64,000 nt of DNA from Betaproteobacteria bacterium (GTDB taxonomy: Bacteria; Pseudomonadota; Gammaproteobacteria; Burkholderiales; Rhodocyclaceae): contig VEPL01000029.1 of assembly GCA_012026885.1 (NCBI GenBank), forward strand, positions 124,001-188,000. The letters are read 5' to 3'. Positions 43,887-57,840 of the stretch are shown piece by piece. The notes under the pieces were generated by a model. It was not told where the DNA came from, did not search any database, and was given only the letters and a program-made list of their open reading frames with translations. Each line of letters opens with the position of its first letter. Position 1 is the first letter of the stretch. Both the position numbers and the translations under genes were made by a program.

Positions 43887-45563
43887 TTAGTGGCCGGATG
43901 CGCCGGCGGCACCGAGGCCGGTTTCCGAACGCAGCTGCTGTGCCGGGTAGAGGGCACGTTCCTTCTTGGCCTGCTCGGAGTTGTCCAGGATGGACACCAG
44001 CCAGATGGTCACGAAGGCCGCAGTCATCGAGAAGATGGCAGCGGAGTTGTACGGGAACCAGGCGGAACCCTTCGGGTTGCCCATGACCGCTTCCCACACC
44101 GAGGCGGAGCCGATGGTCAGCACGGCGGCCAGGATGAGGCCGACGAAGCCGCCGACGACGGCGCCCTTGGTCGTGCAGTTCCTCCACAGCACGGACATGA
44201 ACAGCACCGGGAAGTTGGACGAACAGGCGATGGTGAAGGCCAGCATGACCATGTAGGCGACGTTTTCCTTCTCGAACGCGATGCCGAGGCCGATGGCCAG
44301 AATGCCGAGGGCGATCGTGGCCATCTTGGAAACGCGCAGTTCGGCTTCGGACGAGCAGCCCTTGGCGAAGACCGAGGCGTACAGGTCATGCGACACGGCG
44401 GAAGCACCGGACAGCGTCAGACCGGCCACGACGGCGAGGATGGTCGCGAAGGCCACGGCCGAGATGAAGCCGAGGAACAGGTTGCCACCGACCGCATTGG
44501 CCAGGTGCACCGCGGCCATGTTGCCGCCGCCCTTCAGGCCCTTGGCGATTTCACCGCCGACGTAGTATTCGGCAGGGTTGGCGATCAGGTTGGTGATGGC
44601 GCCGAAGCCGATGATGAAGGTCAGGATGTAGAAGTAGCCGATCCAGGTGGTTGCCCAGGCAACCGACTTGCGGGCTTCCTTGGCGTTCGGCACGGTGAAG
44701 AAGCGCATCAGGATGTGCGGCAGGCCGGCGGTACCGAACATCAGTGCCATACCGACCGAGATGGCCGAGATCGGATCCTTGATCAGCGCGCCCGGACCCA
44801 TGATGGCATCCTTCTTGGCGTGGATTTCGGTCGCCTTGACGAACAGCGCTTCGGGCGAGAAACCGAACTGGAACAGCACCGCAAGCGCCATGAAGGTCGC
44901 GCCGCCGAGCAGCATGACGGCCTTGATGATCTGCACCCAGGTCGTCGCGGTCATGCCGCCGAAGAGCACGTAGGCCAGCATCACGACACCAACCAGGATC
45001 TCGGCGTAGATGTACTCCATGCCGAAGAGGATCTTGATCAGCTGGCCGGCACCGACCATCTGCGCGATCATGTAGAAGGCGACGATGACCAGCGAGGCGG
45101 ATGCCGCGAAGATGCGGACCGGGGTCTGCGCGAAGCGGTAGGAGGCGACGTCGGCGAAGGTGAACTTGCCAAGGTTGCGCAGGCGTTCGGCCATCAGGAA
45201 GGTGATGACGGGCCAGCCGACCAGCCAGCCGATCGAGAAGATCAGGCCGTCGAAGCCGTTGGCGAACACGAGGCCGGAAATACCCAGGAAGGACGCAGCG
45301 GACATGTAGTCGCCGGCGATCGCCAGGCCGTTCTGGAAGCCGGTGATGCCACCGCCGGCGGTGTAGAAGTCAGCAGCCGACTTGGTCTTCGAAGCGGCCC
45401 ACTTGGTGATCCAGAGGGTACCGGCGACGAAGATGCCGAACATGGCGATGGCCGTCCAGTTGGTGGCCTGCTTCTGGGCCTGGCCGAGGTCGGCACCGGC
45501 AGCAATGGCGCCGCCCGCGACAGCCAGGGCGGCAACGGCCGCGAGGATGTGCTTGATATTCAT
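43887..45563 (-). CDS. actP: Cation/acetate symporter ActP
   Basis: Sodium:solute symporter family; [36 protein letters not shown]; follows a DUF485 gene. Confidence 0.95.
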   Translation of the reverse strand: MNIKHILAAVAALAVAGGAIAAGADLGQAQKQATNWTAIAMFGIFVAGTLWITKWAASKTKSAADFYTAGGGITGFQNGLAIAGDYMSAASFLGISGLVFANGFDGLIFSIGWLVGWPVITFLMAERLRNLGKFTFADVASYRFAQTPVRIFAASASLVIVAFYMIAQMVGAGQLIKILFGMEYIYAEILVGVVMLAYVLFGGMTATTWVQIIKAVMLLGGATFMALAVLFQFGFSPEALFVKATEIHAKKDAIMGPGALIKDPISAISVGMALMFGTAGLPHILMRFFTVPNAKEARKSVAWATTWIGYFYILTFIIGFGAITNLIANPAEYYVGGEIAKGLKGGGNMAAVHLANAVGGNLFLGFISAVAFATILAVVAGLTLSGASAVSHDLYASVFAKGCSSEAELRVSKMATIALGILAIGLGIAFEKENVAYMVMLAFTIACSSNFPVLFMSVLWRNCTTKGAVVGGFVGLILAAVLTIGSASVWEAVMGNPKGSAWFPYNSAAIFSMTAAFVTIWLVSILDNSEQAKKERALYPAQQLRSETGLGAAGASGH

Positions 45564-45564
45564 G

Positions 45565-45873
45565 TTATTTCTGTGCCTCCGCAATGATGCGTGCGTTGGT
45601 CTCGTCGAACTCGCCGTTGGCGCGACGGACGTAGACCCAGGTCAGGATGATGGTGAAGACGATGACGCCGACACCCAGCGGAACGCCAACCGAAGTGGTC
45701 ATGCCCGCGCCCAGCTTCTGGGCAAGGAACTCCTTGTTGTACGCGACCAGCAGGATGAAGCCGTAGTAGGCGGCTGCACTGATGATGGCCATGATCATCG
45801 AGTAACGGTTGCGCATGGCAACGAACTCGTGGAATTTCGGATTTTTGGTAATCCGGTCCAGTACGTCTTGCAT
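45565..45873 (-). CDS. DUF485-family inner-membrane protein (YjcH-like)
   Basis: [55 protein letters not shown]; two TM; immediately upstream of actP. Confidence 0.92.
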   Translation of the reverse strand: MQDVLDRITKNPKFHEFVAMRNRYSMIMAIISAAAYYGFILLVAYNKEFLAQKLGAGMTTSVGVPLGVGVIVFTIILTWVYVRRANGEFDETNARIIAEAQK

Positions 45874-45937
45874 TGTTTGACTCCTCAGCTGTCTGTTTGT
45901 AGAGGCATTGCTGCGGAGCGTAATGTAGGGGGGGGTT

Positions 45938-45954
45938 CTTACAGAGAACTTACA
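45938..45954. promoter_or_regulatory. OmpR-type direct repeat upstream of DUF485-actP
   Basis: CTTACA-GAGAA-CTTACA, 11-bp period, same half-site as at 43600..43617. Confidence 0.6.
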
Positions 45955-45987
45955 ATCCGTTACGAAAGGCGTAATCGCCGCAACAAA

Positions 45988-46013
45988 GAAAAAGCCCCGC
46001 ACAAGGCGGGGCT
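45988..46013 (-). terminator. Rho-independent terminator of groESL
   Basis: Minus strand AGCCCCGC-CTTGT-GCGGGGCT followed by TTTTTC. Confidence 0.88.
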
Positions 46014-46039
46014 CCGGGTGTCGCGTGCAACGGAAGGAG

Positions 46040-47695
<1,656 letters not shown>

Positions 47696-47731
47696 CTAAT
47701 GGAATGCTGTGGGTAAGGGATCCGGCGCCGC

Positions 47732-48022
47732 TCAGGCTTCCAGGACGCCCATGATGTCTTCTTCGCGCATGACCAGAACTTCCTGGCCATCGACCTTGAC
47801 CGACTGGCCGGCGTACTTGCCGAACAGGACGCGGTCGCCGACCTTGACGTCGACGGCGATGTGCTTGCCGTTTTCGTCGCGCTTGCCCGGGCCGACGGCC
47901 AGGACTTCACCCTGGTCCGGCTTCTCGCCGGCGGTATCGGGGATGACGATGCCGGAGGCGGTGGTGCGCTCGGCTTCGACGCGCTTGACGATCACACGGT
48001 CGTGCAAAGGACGGATTTTCAT
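47732..48022 (-). CDS. groS: Co-chaperonin GroES
   Basis: [46 protein letters not shown]. Confidence 0.99.
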   Translation of the reverse strand: MKIRPLHDRVIVKRVEAERTTASGIVIPDTAGEKPDQGEVLAVGPGKRDENGKHIAVDVKVGDRVLFGKYAGQSVKVDGQEVLVMREEDIMGVLEA

Positions 48023-48098
48023 GGAGGACTCCTCTTGGTTCACGAAATTGGAAAGGGGCCAGCAGCGCAAGGCAACTGCCGGGAACCGGGCGAGGCTG

Positions 48099-48125
48099 CT
48101 AGCACTCGCCACCGGTGAGTGCTAA
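48099..48125 (-). promoter_or_regulatory. CIRCE element (HrcA operator) of groESL
   Basis: Minus strand TTAGCACTC-ACCGGTGGC-GAGTGCTAG; matches TTAGCACTC-N9-GAGTGCTAA with one mismatch. Confidence 0.95.
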
Positions 48126-48153
48126 TAATAAGGACGCACTAGCCGGATTTCAA
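48125..48153 (-). promoter_or_regulatory. groESL promoter
   Basis: Minus strand TTGAAA-N17-TATTAT directly upstream of CIRCE; CTTGAAA also matches a sigma-32 -35 element. Confidence 0.7.
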
Positions 48154-48195
48154 GTCGACCAAGAGAAAAATGCGCGGGGAGCCGCGCCGGCGAAA

Positions 48196-48825
48196 TCAGC
48201 CGAAGCGGCTTTGATGCGCGGCGACCGCGCGTTCGCGGGCGGCGCGCAGCCGCTCGCCGACACCGGCAGGCAGGTCGTCACCGGTATCCGGGACGCTCGC
48301 CAACAGGTGTGCCTCGACTGCCTTCATGCGGGCGAGCAGCAAGCGCAAGCGGACTTCGCCCGGCAGCGCAGCACCATCGAAATCCTGATCGTCCGACTCG
48401 TCGGCGAGGCGCGGACGGCTGAATGAACGATGGAAGGCGAGATCGTCGTCGACACCCTGGCCGTCCTCGTCCTGGAACTGCTTGCGCCACTTCCAGTCTG
48501 CCAGACGGGGCGACTGCGCGAGCAGGGCAATCTGGCGCTGCTCGGAACGGGACAGCATGGACTTCGGGAACACCTTGACCTTGGCCACCTTGGCCTTGCG
48601 CGCCGCGACCAGCTTGGCCGGATTCGGCGAGTTCAGCAGCTGTGTCACCGGCGCCGGCATCGGAATCGGCGTCACGACCACCGCGACGTCGCCCGGCAAC
48701 CCATCGGCGGCCGGCAACGGCTCGAACGCCACCGGCTCGTAAGCATGGGCGGACAGGACGAACAGCGCGACAGGAAGGGAAAACAGTTTCAAATTCAAGG
48801 TCGTGGCTCTGACAAGGGGACGCAC
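48196..48825 (-). CDS. Secreted hypothetical protein
   Basis: 209 aa ORF, signal-like N-terminus LKLFSLPVALFVLSAHA. Confidence 0.65.
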   Translation of the reverse strand: MRPLVRATTLNLKLFSLPVALFVLSAHAYEPVAFEPLPAADGLPGDVAVVVTPIPMPAPVTQLLNSPNPAKLVAARKAKVAKVKVFPKSMLSRSEQRQIALLAQSPRLADWKWRKQFQDEDGQGVDDDLAFHRSFSRPRLADESDDQDFDGAALPGEVRLRLLLARMKAVEAHLLASVPDTGDDLPAGVGERLRAARERAVAAHQSRFG

Positions 48826-48935
48826 TCTATACCAAGGCGTCCTGAAGTTAAACGCATGACCCGGGTATTGGTTGACACGAAAGACTCAAACGAAGCCGGC
48901 CGCGCCGGTTGCCGGCACCCGGGCGCACCGCGCGA

Positions 48936-50435
48936 TCAACGCACGACCCGCCGCCAGTCCTCCTCGAAATAGCGCACCAGCACCTGGTTGTTAAGGCGAT
49001 TGGGCTCGACGGCGACGCGTGCCATGTCGGCGGGAAAGCGGAACAGATCGGCCATGGTGGCGGGGGTCAAAAACCGGGTTCTTTCGGCGTCGACCGCAAC
49101 CGGAGCGAAATCGCGCCGCCCGGCGATGATGTAGCCCCACTCGCCGAAGCTCGGCACCAGCGCGTGATACGGCGCCGTCTTCAGGCCGGCCTCCTCGAGC
49201 GTCGTCACCACGCACCAGTAGGCACGACGCGCGTAGAACGGCGAGGTCGACTGGACAACGAGCAGGCCGTTGGCCGACAGCCGCCGTTCGAGCAGGCGGT
49301 AGAAGGCGGTCGAGTAGAGCTTGCCGAGGGCGAAGTTGGCGGGGTCCGGAAAATCGATGACGATGAAGTCGAAATGCTCGCGGCTGTCTTCGAGCCACTG
49401 CAGGGCATCGGCATTGACCACGACAACGCGCCGGTCGGAAAGCGCGCCACGGTTGAGCGCGACGAGCGGCGGCGACGTCGAGAAGAGCCGGGTCATGGCC
49501 GGATCGAGGTCGACCAGCGTCACCGACTCGATCTGCGGATACTTGAGGATTTCGCGCACCGCGAGGCCGTCACCGCCACCGAGCACGAGGACACGGCGGG
49601 CCCCGGGCAGCGCCGCCAGGCCGGGATGGACCAGCGCCTCGTGGTAGCGGTATTCGTCATGCGACGAGAACTGGAGGTTGTTGTTGAGAAAAAGCCGCAG
49701 GTCGTCGCGCCAGCGCGTCACGACGATGCGCTGGTAAGACGAGGATTCCGCATGCACGATCTCGTCGGCATAGAGGTGGGTTTCGGCCAGCGAGTTGAGC
49801 TGGCCGGCTCCGGCAAAGCCGCCGGCAAGCGCCGCGAAGACCGTCCAGCTCTGGGCGAGCAGCCACCGGCGCGCGGGCAGCTGGTCGCGAAACAGGCGCA
49901 CTGCCCATAGGGCGACGGCGACGTTGAGCAGGCCGAAGAGCAGCGCCGTGCGCACCATCCCGAGTTGCGGCGCGAGCAGCAGCGGGAAGAGGATCGAGAC
50001 CGCCAGCGCACCGAGGTAATCGAAGGTCAGCACCTGCGACACGAGATCCTTGAACGCCAGCTCGCGCTTGAGGATGCGCATGACCAGGGGGATTTCCAAC
50101 CCGACGAGGACACCGACGCCGAACACGGCGAGGTAGAGCAGCAGGCGGAACGGGGCCGGCAACCAGACGAAGGCGACGAATAGCCCGATCGCCGAGAAGC
50201 CGCCGAGCAGGCCGACCATCAGTTCGATGCGGATAAAGGTACCGACGAGATCGCGGGTGACGAATTTGGAGAGCCACGAGCCGACGCCCATCGCGAACAG
50301 GTAGGTGCCGATCACCGTCGAGAACTGAGTCACCGAGTCACCGAGCAGGTAGGACGACAGCGCGCCGGCAACCAGTTCGTAGGCCAGCCCGCACGAAGCG
50401 ATGACGAAGACGGAGAAAAGCAGCGCGTGGCGCAT
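48936..50435 (-). CDS. Membrane-fused spermidine synthase-like (polyamine aminopropyltransferase) protein
   Basis: N-terminal TM segments then YHEALVHPGLAALPGARRVLVLGGGDGLAVREILKYPQIESVTLVDLDPAMTRLF. Confidence 0.9.
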   Translation of the reverse strand: MRHALLFSVFVIASCGLAYELVAGALSSYLLGDSVTQFSTVIGTYLFAMGVGSWLSKFVTRDLVGTFIRIELMVGLLGGFSAIGLFVAFVWLPAPFRLLLYLAVFGVGVLVGLEIPLVMRILKRELAFKDLVSQVLTFDYLGALAVSILFPLLLAPQLGMVRTALLFGLLNVAVALWAVRLFRDQLPARRWLLAQSWTVFAALAGGFAGAGQLNSLAETHLYADEIVHAESSSYQRIVVTRWRDDLRLFLNNNLQFSSHDEYRYHEALVHPGLAALPGARRVLVLGGGDGLAVREILKYPQIESVTLVDLDPAMTRLFSTSPPLVALNRGALSDRRVVVVNADALQWLEDSREHFDFIVIDFPDPANFALGKLYSTAFYRLLERRLSANGLLVVQSTSPFYARRAYWCVVTTLEEAGLKTAPYHALVPSFGEWGYIIAGRRDFAPVAVDAERTRFLTPATMADLFRFPADMARVAVEPNRLNNQVLVRYFEEDWRRVVR

Positions 50436-50533
50436 GGAACCGGATGCTACCGCGAACGCGGCCGGAACGCGCCGCCTTTGCCGTAGTCATAGAAGACACG
50501 ACAACGACAGGCCGCCGGCCGGGAGGACGCACG

Positions 50534-51097
50534 ATGGAATTCCGCCTTTTGGCGCTGTTCACCGCAGCCGTCGCCGCCTGGCCGGCGGCGGCACTCGAGT
50601 ACGTCATCGATCCGGCCCATACCTACGCCCATTTCGCCGTGGACCACCTCGGCTTCTCGACTCAGAGCGGTCGCTTCAACCGCAGCAGCGGTACCCTCGA
50701 TTTCGACCCGGAGACGGGACGCGGCGAAGTCTATATCCGCATCGATGCCACCTCGCTCGACACCGGCCTGGCGCTGCGCGACGAAGTCCTGCGCGGGCCC
50801 GACTGGTTCAACGCGACCACCTTTCCCGACATCTTCTTCCGCAGCCGGCAGCTGATCTTCGACAACGGCCGGCTGACCGCCGTCGAAGGCACCCTCGCCC
50901 TGCTCGGCAACGAACGGCCGGTTCGCCTGGACATCCAGCGCTTCAAGTGCGGCTTCAACCTGGCCAACCGCAAGCGCGGCTGCGGTGCCGACGCGACCAC
51001 GACCTTCCGCCGCTCCGATTTTGGGCTCAATAACGGTGTTCCCTTCGTCGGCGACGAAGTGCGCCTGCATATCCAGGTCGAGGCCTATACGCCCTGA
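50534..51097 (+). CDS. YceI-family periplasmic protein
   Basis: Signal peptide then YVIDPAHTYAHFAVDHLGFSTQSGRFNRSSGTLDFDPE. Confidence 0.92.
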   Translation: MEFRLLALFTAAVAAWPAAALEYVIDPAHTYAHFAVDHLGFSTQSGRFNRSSGTLDFDPETGRGEVYIRIDATSLDTGLALRDEVLRGPDWFNATTFPDIFFRSRQLIFDNGRLTAVEGTLALLGNERPVRLDIQRFKCGFNLANRKRGCGADATTTFRRSDFGLNNGVPFVGDEVRLHIQVEAYTP

Positions 51098-51179
51098 CCC
51101 GCAGCGGCCGGCGCGGCCAGGCAAGCAGGCTTGGCCCGTTTCTGCGAAAATGCAGGGCTGTTCCACCGCCGAAGCCATC

Positions 51180-52292
51180 ATGCCCCCCCACCCTGCCATC
51201 GCCTCCGTCGAGGAAATCGTCGCCGAACTGCGTGCCGGCCGCATGGTCGTCCTGGTCGACGAGGAAGACCGCGAGAACGAGGGCGACCTCGTCATGGCCG
51301 CCGAGTTGGTCACGCCGGAAGCAATCAATTTCATGGCCAAGTACGGCCGCGGCCTGGTCTGCCTGACCCTGACCGAGGAGCGCTGCCGCAAACTGGGCCT
51401 GTCCCAGATGGCGCGCAACAACGGCACCCAGTACGGCACCGCCTTCACCGTCTCGATCGAGGCCGCCACCGGCGTCACCACCGGCATTTCGGCCGCCGAC
51501 CGCGCGCGCACCATCCAGGTCGCCGTTGCCCGCAATGCCGCGGCCGACGACATTGTCCAGCCCGGCCACGTGTTTCCGATCACCGCCCGCCCCGGCGGCG
51601 TGCTGGTGCGCGCCGGACACACCGAAGCCGGTTGCGACCTCGCCGGCATGGCCGGCCTCGAGCCGGCATCGGTCATCTGCGAAATCATGAACGACGACGG
51701 GACGATGGCCCGACTGCCCGAGCTGATCGACTTTGCGCAGACGCATGGTCTCAAGATCGGCACCATCGCCGACCTCATCCATTACCGCGCCGCCTCGGAA
51801 AAGCTGGTCGAGCGCGTGACCAGCAAGACCATCGCCACCGCGCACGGCGAATTCGCGCTCCACGCCTATGTCGACCGCGCCGGCGGCGCCACCCACCTGG
51901 CGCTGGTCAGGGGAAATATCCCGCCCGGCGAGGAGACACTGGTGCGGGTGCATGAGCCGCTGTCGGTGCTCGACTTCCTCGACCCCGGCAGCAAGCAGCA
52001 ATCGTTCACCATCGACGAGGCCCAGGCCGCGATGGCGCGCCACGGCCACGGTGTCATCGTCCTGATGCACCGTCCCGAGGACGGCGACGCCCTGCTTTCG
52101 CGGCTCTCCGGCCAGGGCCAGGCTGCCCCCCGGCAGAAGTGGGATCCGCGCACCTACGGTATCGGCGCCCAGATCCTGCGCGACCTCGGCGTCACCCGCA
52201 TGCGCCTGCTTTCCAGTCCGCGCCGCATGCCTTCGATGACCGGCTTCGACCTCGAAGTCACCGGCTTCGTGACTTCCCCCAGCGAGCTTTGA
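51180..52292 (+). CDS. ribB: 3,4-dihydroxy-2-butanone-4-phosphate synthase with GTP cyclohydrolase II-like C-terminus
   Basis: [45 protein letters not shown]-terminal RibA-like region ending in [25 protein letters not shown]. Confidence 0.95.
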   Translation: MPPHPAIASVEEIVAELRAGRMVVLVDEEDRENEGDLVMAAELVTPEAINFMAKYGRGLVCLTLTEERCRKLGLSQMARNNGTQYGTAFTVSIEAATGVTTGISAADRARTIQVAVARNAAADDIVQPGHVFPITARPGGVLVRAGHTEAGCDLAGMAGLEPASVICEIMNDDGTMARLPELIDFAQTHGLKIGTIADLIHYRAASEKLVERVTSKTIATAHGEFALHAYVDRAGGATHLALVRGNIPPGEETLVRVHEPLSVLDFLDPGSKQQSFTIDEAQAAMARHGHGVIVLMHRPEDGDALLSRLSGQGQAAPRQKWDPRTYGIGAQILRDLGVTRMRLLSSPRRMPSMTGFDLEVTGFVTSPSEL

Positions 52293-52296
52293 TCCC

Positions 52297-52779
52297 ATGG
52301 CAACGAACTCCCGTTTCGACAACGTCTTCGAATACGACAACAACCTCGCCGGCGCCGGTCTGCGCGTCGGCATCGTCATGAGCCGCTTCAACCTGCCGGT
52401 TTGCGAGGGCCTGCTCTCGGCCTGCGTCACTGAGCTCAAGCGCCTCGGCGTCGCCGACGCCGACATGGCGATCGCCACCGTTCCCGGTGCGCTGGAGATC
52501 CCGCTCGTGCTGCAGTCGATGGCCAACAGCCGCCGCTACGACGCGCTGGTCGCGCTCGGCGCAGTGATCCGCGGCGAGACCTACCACTTCGAGGTGGTTT
52601 CCAACGATGCCTGCCGCGCCATCATGGAAGTCCAGCTCGACACCGGAATCCCGGTCGCCAACGGCATCCTGACCTGCGAAACGGACGAACAGGCGGAAGT
52701 GCGCATGCTGCCCAAGGGCACCGACTGCGCCCAGGCCGCGGTCGAGATGGCCAACCTGCAGAAGGCGCTCGCGCAATGA
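52297..52779 (+). CDS. ribH: 6,7-dimethyl-8-ribityllumazine synthase
   Basis: [28 protein letters not shown]...[15 protein letters not shown]...[16 protein letters not shown]. Confidence 0.97.
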   Translation: MATNSRFDNVFEYDNNLAGAGLRVGIVMSRFNLPVCEGLLSACVTELKRLGVADADMAIATVPGALEIPLVLQSMANSRRYDALVALGAVIRGETYHFEVVSNDACRAIMEVQLDTGIPVANGILTCETDEQAEVRMLPKGTDCAQAAVEMANLQKALAQ

Positions 52780-53252
52780 GCGCCGCCGACAACGCCCCCG
52801 CCGCCAGGCCGGCCCCGCGCTCGGCCCGCCGCCGCGCCCGCGAATTTGTCCTGCAGGGACTCTACCAGTGGCGCGTCGGCGGCGCCGACGAAGCCGCCAT
52901 CGAAGCCTATGCGCCGGAGATGGAGGATTTCGACAAGGCCGACCGCGAATTCTTCACCGCCACGCTGCGCGGGGTCATCGCCCAGCACGAGGCACTGTCC
53001 GGGCGGATCAAGGCGCACATCGACCGTCCCTTCGGCGAGCTGTCGCCGGTCGAGGCCAGCGTGCTGCTGATGGGCGCCTACGAGCTGGCCAACCACCCCG
53101 AAACCCCCTACCGCGTCATCATCAATGAGGCGATCGAGCTGACCAAGGCCTTCGGCGGCACCGACGGGCACAAGTACGTCAACGGCGTCCTCGACAAGGT
53201 GGCTGCCGGCACGCGCCCGGACGAGGTCGCCGCCCGGCGCGCACCGCGCTGA
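52776..53252 (+). CDS. nusB: Transcription antitermination factor NusB
   Basis: [17 protein letters not shown]...[52 protein letters not shown]. Confidence 0.97.
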   Translation: MSAADNAPAARPAPRSARRRAREFVLQGLYQWRVGGADEAAIEAYAPEMEDFDKADREFFTATLRGVIAQHEALSGRIKAHIDRPFGELSPVEASVLLMGAYELANHPETPYRVIINEAIELTKAFGGTDGHKYVNGVLDKVAAGTRPDEVAARRAPR

Positions 53253-53256
53253 TCCA

Positions 53257-54237
53257 ATGCCCGGCGAATTCGCGCTGATCGACCGTTACTTCGCGCGGCC
53301 GACCCCTTCGGCCGTGCTCGGCCCCGGCGACGATTGCGCGCTGCTGCAGCCGACTCCCGGCATGCAACTGGCGGTGACCACCGACATGCTGGTCGCCGGC
53401 ACCCACTTCCTGCCCGACACCGATCCTGAACGTCTCGGCTGGAAGGCCTTGGCCGTAAACCTCTCCGACCTCGCCGCGATGGGTGCCACGCCGCGCTGGG
53501 CGCTGCTCGCCGGGGCGCTGCCTGCGGTCGACGAGGGCTGGATCGCGAAATTCGCCGCAGGCTTCTTCGCCTGCGCCGGCGAATACGGTGTCGACGTGGT
53601 CGGCGGCGATACCACGCGCGGACCGCTCAACCTCTGCGTCACCGCCTTCGGCGAAGTGGCGCCGGGCCAGGCGCTGCGCCGTGACGGCGCCCATGCTGGC
53701 GACCTCGTCTGGGTCTCCGGGCGCCCGGGGCTCGCCGCCCTCGGCCTCGCCCACCTGCAGGGCCGGATCACCCTGCCCGGCCCGTGGCCGCGCCTGTGCA
53801 CCGGTGCGCTGGAAAAGCCGCGGCCGCGCATCGCCCTCGGCTGTGCCCTGGCCGGCATCGCCACCGCCGCCATCGACGTCTCCGACGGCCTGCTCGCCGA
53901 CCTCGGCCACATCGGCGAACGTTCCGGCCTCGCCGCCGCCGTTCACCTCGTCCAGCTGCCGCACCTGCGCGATCTGGCCGGAAGCGGCGAGGAATACGAC
54001 GCGGACCTGCGCCGCATCGCCCTCGAATGCCAGCTGGCCGGCGGCGACGACTACGAGTTGTGCTTCACCACCCCGCCTGCGGCGACGCAGGCCATTGCCG
54101 CCATCGCCGCCCGCCTCGAGCTGCCGCTCTGGTGCATCGGCACCATGGTTACCGGCATGGCCGGCGCGGTGACCGTGTATGACCCCGATGCCCAGCCTGT
54201 CGACTTCGCCCGCCGCGGCTACGACCACTTTGCCTGA
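53257..54237 (+). CDS. thiL: Thiamine-monophosphate kinase
   Basis: GEFALIDRYFARP...GPGDDCALLQPTPGMQLAVTTDMLVAGTHF...IDVSDGLLADLGHI. Confidence 0.96.
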   Translation: MPGEFALIDRYFARPTPSAVLGPGDDCALLQPTPGMQLAVTTDMLVAGTHFLPDTDPERLGWKALAVNLSDLAAMGATPRWALLAGALPAVDEGWIAKFAAGFFACAGEYGVDVVGGDTTRGPLNLCVTAFGEVAPGQALRRDGAHAGDLVWVSGRPGLAALGLAHLQGRITLPGPWPRLCTGALEKPRPRIALGCALAGIATAAIDVSDGLLADLGHIGERSGLAAAVHLVQLPHLRDLAGSGEEYDADLRRIALECQLAGGDDYELCFTTPPAATQAIAAIAARLELPLWCIGTMVTGMAGAVTVYDPDAQPVDFARRGYDHFA

Positions 54238-54727
54238 CACCGACCGCCCCCGCCCCGACCGGGCCTTCCTGCTCGCCCATCCGGCGCACTTCTTCGCGCT
54301 CGGCTGCGGCAGCGGGCTGGCGCCCAAGGCGCCGGGCACCTTCGGCACGCTGTTCGCGTGGGTTTCCTTTGCGCTCCTGAGCGACCGCTTCAGCGACGGC
54401 GAAATGCTGGCGATCATCGCGCTCGCCTACCTTGCCGGCATCTGGTTCATCGACGTGACCGGACGCGCCCTCGGCGACCCCGACCACGGCAGCATCGTCT
54501 GGGACGAGATCGTCCCCTTCTGGCTCGTCCTCCTGATGACACCGGCCGGATTCCTCTGGCAGGTCACCGCCTTTTCGTTGTTCCGCTTCTATGACATCAC
54601 CAAGCCGCAGCCGGCAAAGTATTTCGATGTCCATGTCAAGAACGGCTTCGGCGTCATGGCCGATGACCTCGTCGCCGCCGGCTACACGCTGCTTTCGCTG
54701 GCCGCGCTGAAATTCGTGCTTTCCTGA
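54188..54727 (+). CDS. pgpA: Phosphatidylglycerophosphatase A
   Basis: FALGCGSGLAPKAPGTFGTLFAW...DPDHGSIVWDEIVPFWLVL; start overlaps thiL. Confidence 0.94.
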   Translation: MPSLSTSPAAATTTLPDTDRPRPDRAFLLAHPAHFFALGCGSGLAPKAPGTFGTLFAWVSFALLSDRFSDGEMLAIIALAYLAGIWFIDVTGRALGDPDHGSIVWDEIVPFWLVLLMTPAGFLWQVTAFSLFRFYDITKPQPAKYFDVHVKNGFGVMADDLVAAGYTLLSLAALKFVLS

Positions 54728-54782
54728 CCGTCGACCGCAACCGGCATAGAATGACGGCATAACGCCACGCCGGAGTCACGCC

Positions 54783-55061
54783 ATGAGCCACAAGCACGCC
54801 AACCTGATGCGCAGCATCTTCCAGGATCCGCCCTCGGCCAACATTCACTGGCGCGAAATCGAGTCCCTGCTCCATCACCTCGGGGCCGATGTCGAATCGG
54901 CGCACGGCGCCCGCTTCAAGGTGACGCTGAACCGGGTCGAGACTTTCCTGCATCACCCGCACAACAGCAATACCTGCGGCCGCAACGACATCAAGCAGCT
55001 GCGCGAATTCCTCGCCCACGCCGGCGTGACGCTGGCCGCCTACGAGTCGGGCGATTTCTGA
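54783..55061 (+). CDS. HicA-like protein (orphan)
   Basis: MSHKHANLMRSIFQDPPSANIHWREIESLLHHLGADVESAHGARFKVTLNRVETFLHHPH...LREFLAHAGVT resembles HicA; no hicB adjacent. Confidence 0.75.
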   Translation: MSHKHANLMRSIFQDPPSANIHWREIESLLHHLGADVESAHGARFKVTLNRVETFLHHPHNSNTCGRNDIKQLREFLAHAGVTLAAYESGDF

Positions 55062-55651
55062 TTCGCGCCGCCGCCGAGGAGGAGACCCGCGGCGGCATCG
55101 GCGATCTGGTCGACGGACAGCGTCCCGCCGGGGCGGAACCAGTGGCTGCAGCCGTTGAGCATGCCGAACATCAGGAGCCGCAGCGGCGGCGCTGCCGAAG
55201 CAATGCGACCGCCGGCCGCAAGCGCGTCGAGCGTCGCCTGCCAGGGCGCCTGATAGCGGTCGAAGGCGGCGGCTACCTCGGCCCGGTCGGCGGGCTCGAG
55301 TGCACGGCTTTCGTAGATCAGCATCGGCGAGCGGCAGTCGTCCTCGAGCAGGTTGCCGAGGTGGGTTCGCACCAGGCGCCGCAACCGCATTTCCGGGTCA
55401 GCGACGCCGTCGACCGCGGCAAGGAGACGGACGAGGCCGGAATCCAGCCCCTCGATCATCGCCGCCTTGAGCAGCTCCTGCTTGCTGCGGAAATGGTAGA
55501 ACGGGCTGCCGGCGCGCATGCCCACCGCCTCGGCGATGTCGCGCGTGGTCGTCGCGGCGAAGCCCTTGTCGACGAACAGGCGGGCCGCCGCGCGCAGCAG
55601 TTCGCGGCGCCGGTTGGGCTCGAGACCGGGTTCGACCTTCGGCCGGGCCAT
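55040..55651 (-). CDS. TetR-family transcriptional regulator
   Basis: RRRELLRAAARLFVDKGFAATTTRDIAEAVGMRAGSPFYHFRSKQELLKAAM. Confidence 0.93.
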   Translation of the reverse strand: MARPKVEPGLEPNRRRELLRAAARLFVDKGFAATTTRDIAEAVGMRAGSPFYHFRSKQELLKAAMIEGLDSGLVRLLAAVDGVADPEMRLRRLVRTHLGNLLEDDCRSPMLIYESRALEPADRAEVAAAFDRYQAPWQATLDALAAGGRIASAAPPLRLLMFGMLNGCSHWFRPGGTLSVDQIADAAAGLLLGGGANQKSPDS

Positions 55652-55653
55652 GC

Positions 55654-57708
<2,055 letters not shown>

Positions 57709-57712
57709 TCAT

Positions 57713-57732
57713 AACAAAGCAATCGCTTGGTT
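57713..57732. promoter_or_regulatory. TetR-type operator upstream of fadH-tetR
   Basis: AACAAAGC-AATC-GCTTGGTT, 7/8 matched arms, 26 bp upstream of fadH start. Confidence 0.65.
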
Positions 57733-57840
57733 AATTGTTCCACAGTACCGCTGGTCCGCGCAAGATCCCTTTCGCCTCCCCTGCATTGACGGCGCGGACG
57801 CGTGCGTGCTCTCATTTGCGTTTTTCTCCCGGGATCGCGC

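Noticed and set aside
43692-45587. 631-aa plus-strand ORF opposite actP
   Set aside because: Shadow ORF rich in D/G/H/R; actP on the minus strand is clear.
51098-51179. Possible FMN riboswitch before ribB
   Set aside because: Only about 80 nt between yceI-like and ribB and no recognisable FMN-aptamer motifs.
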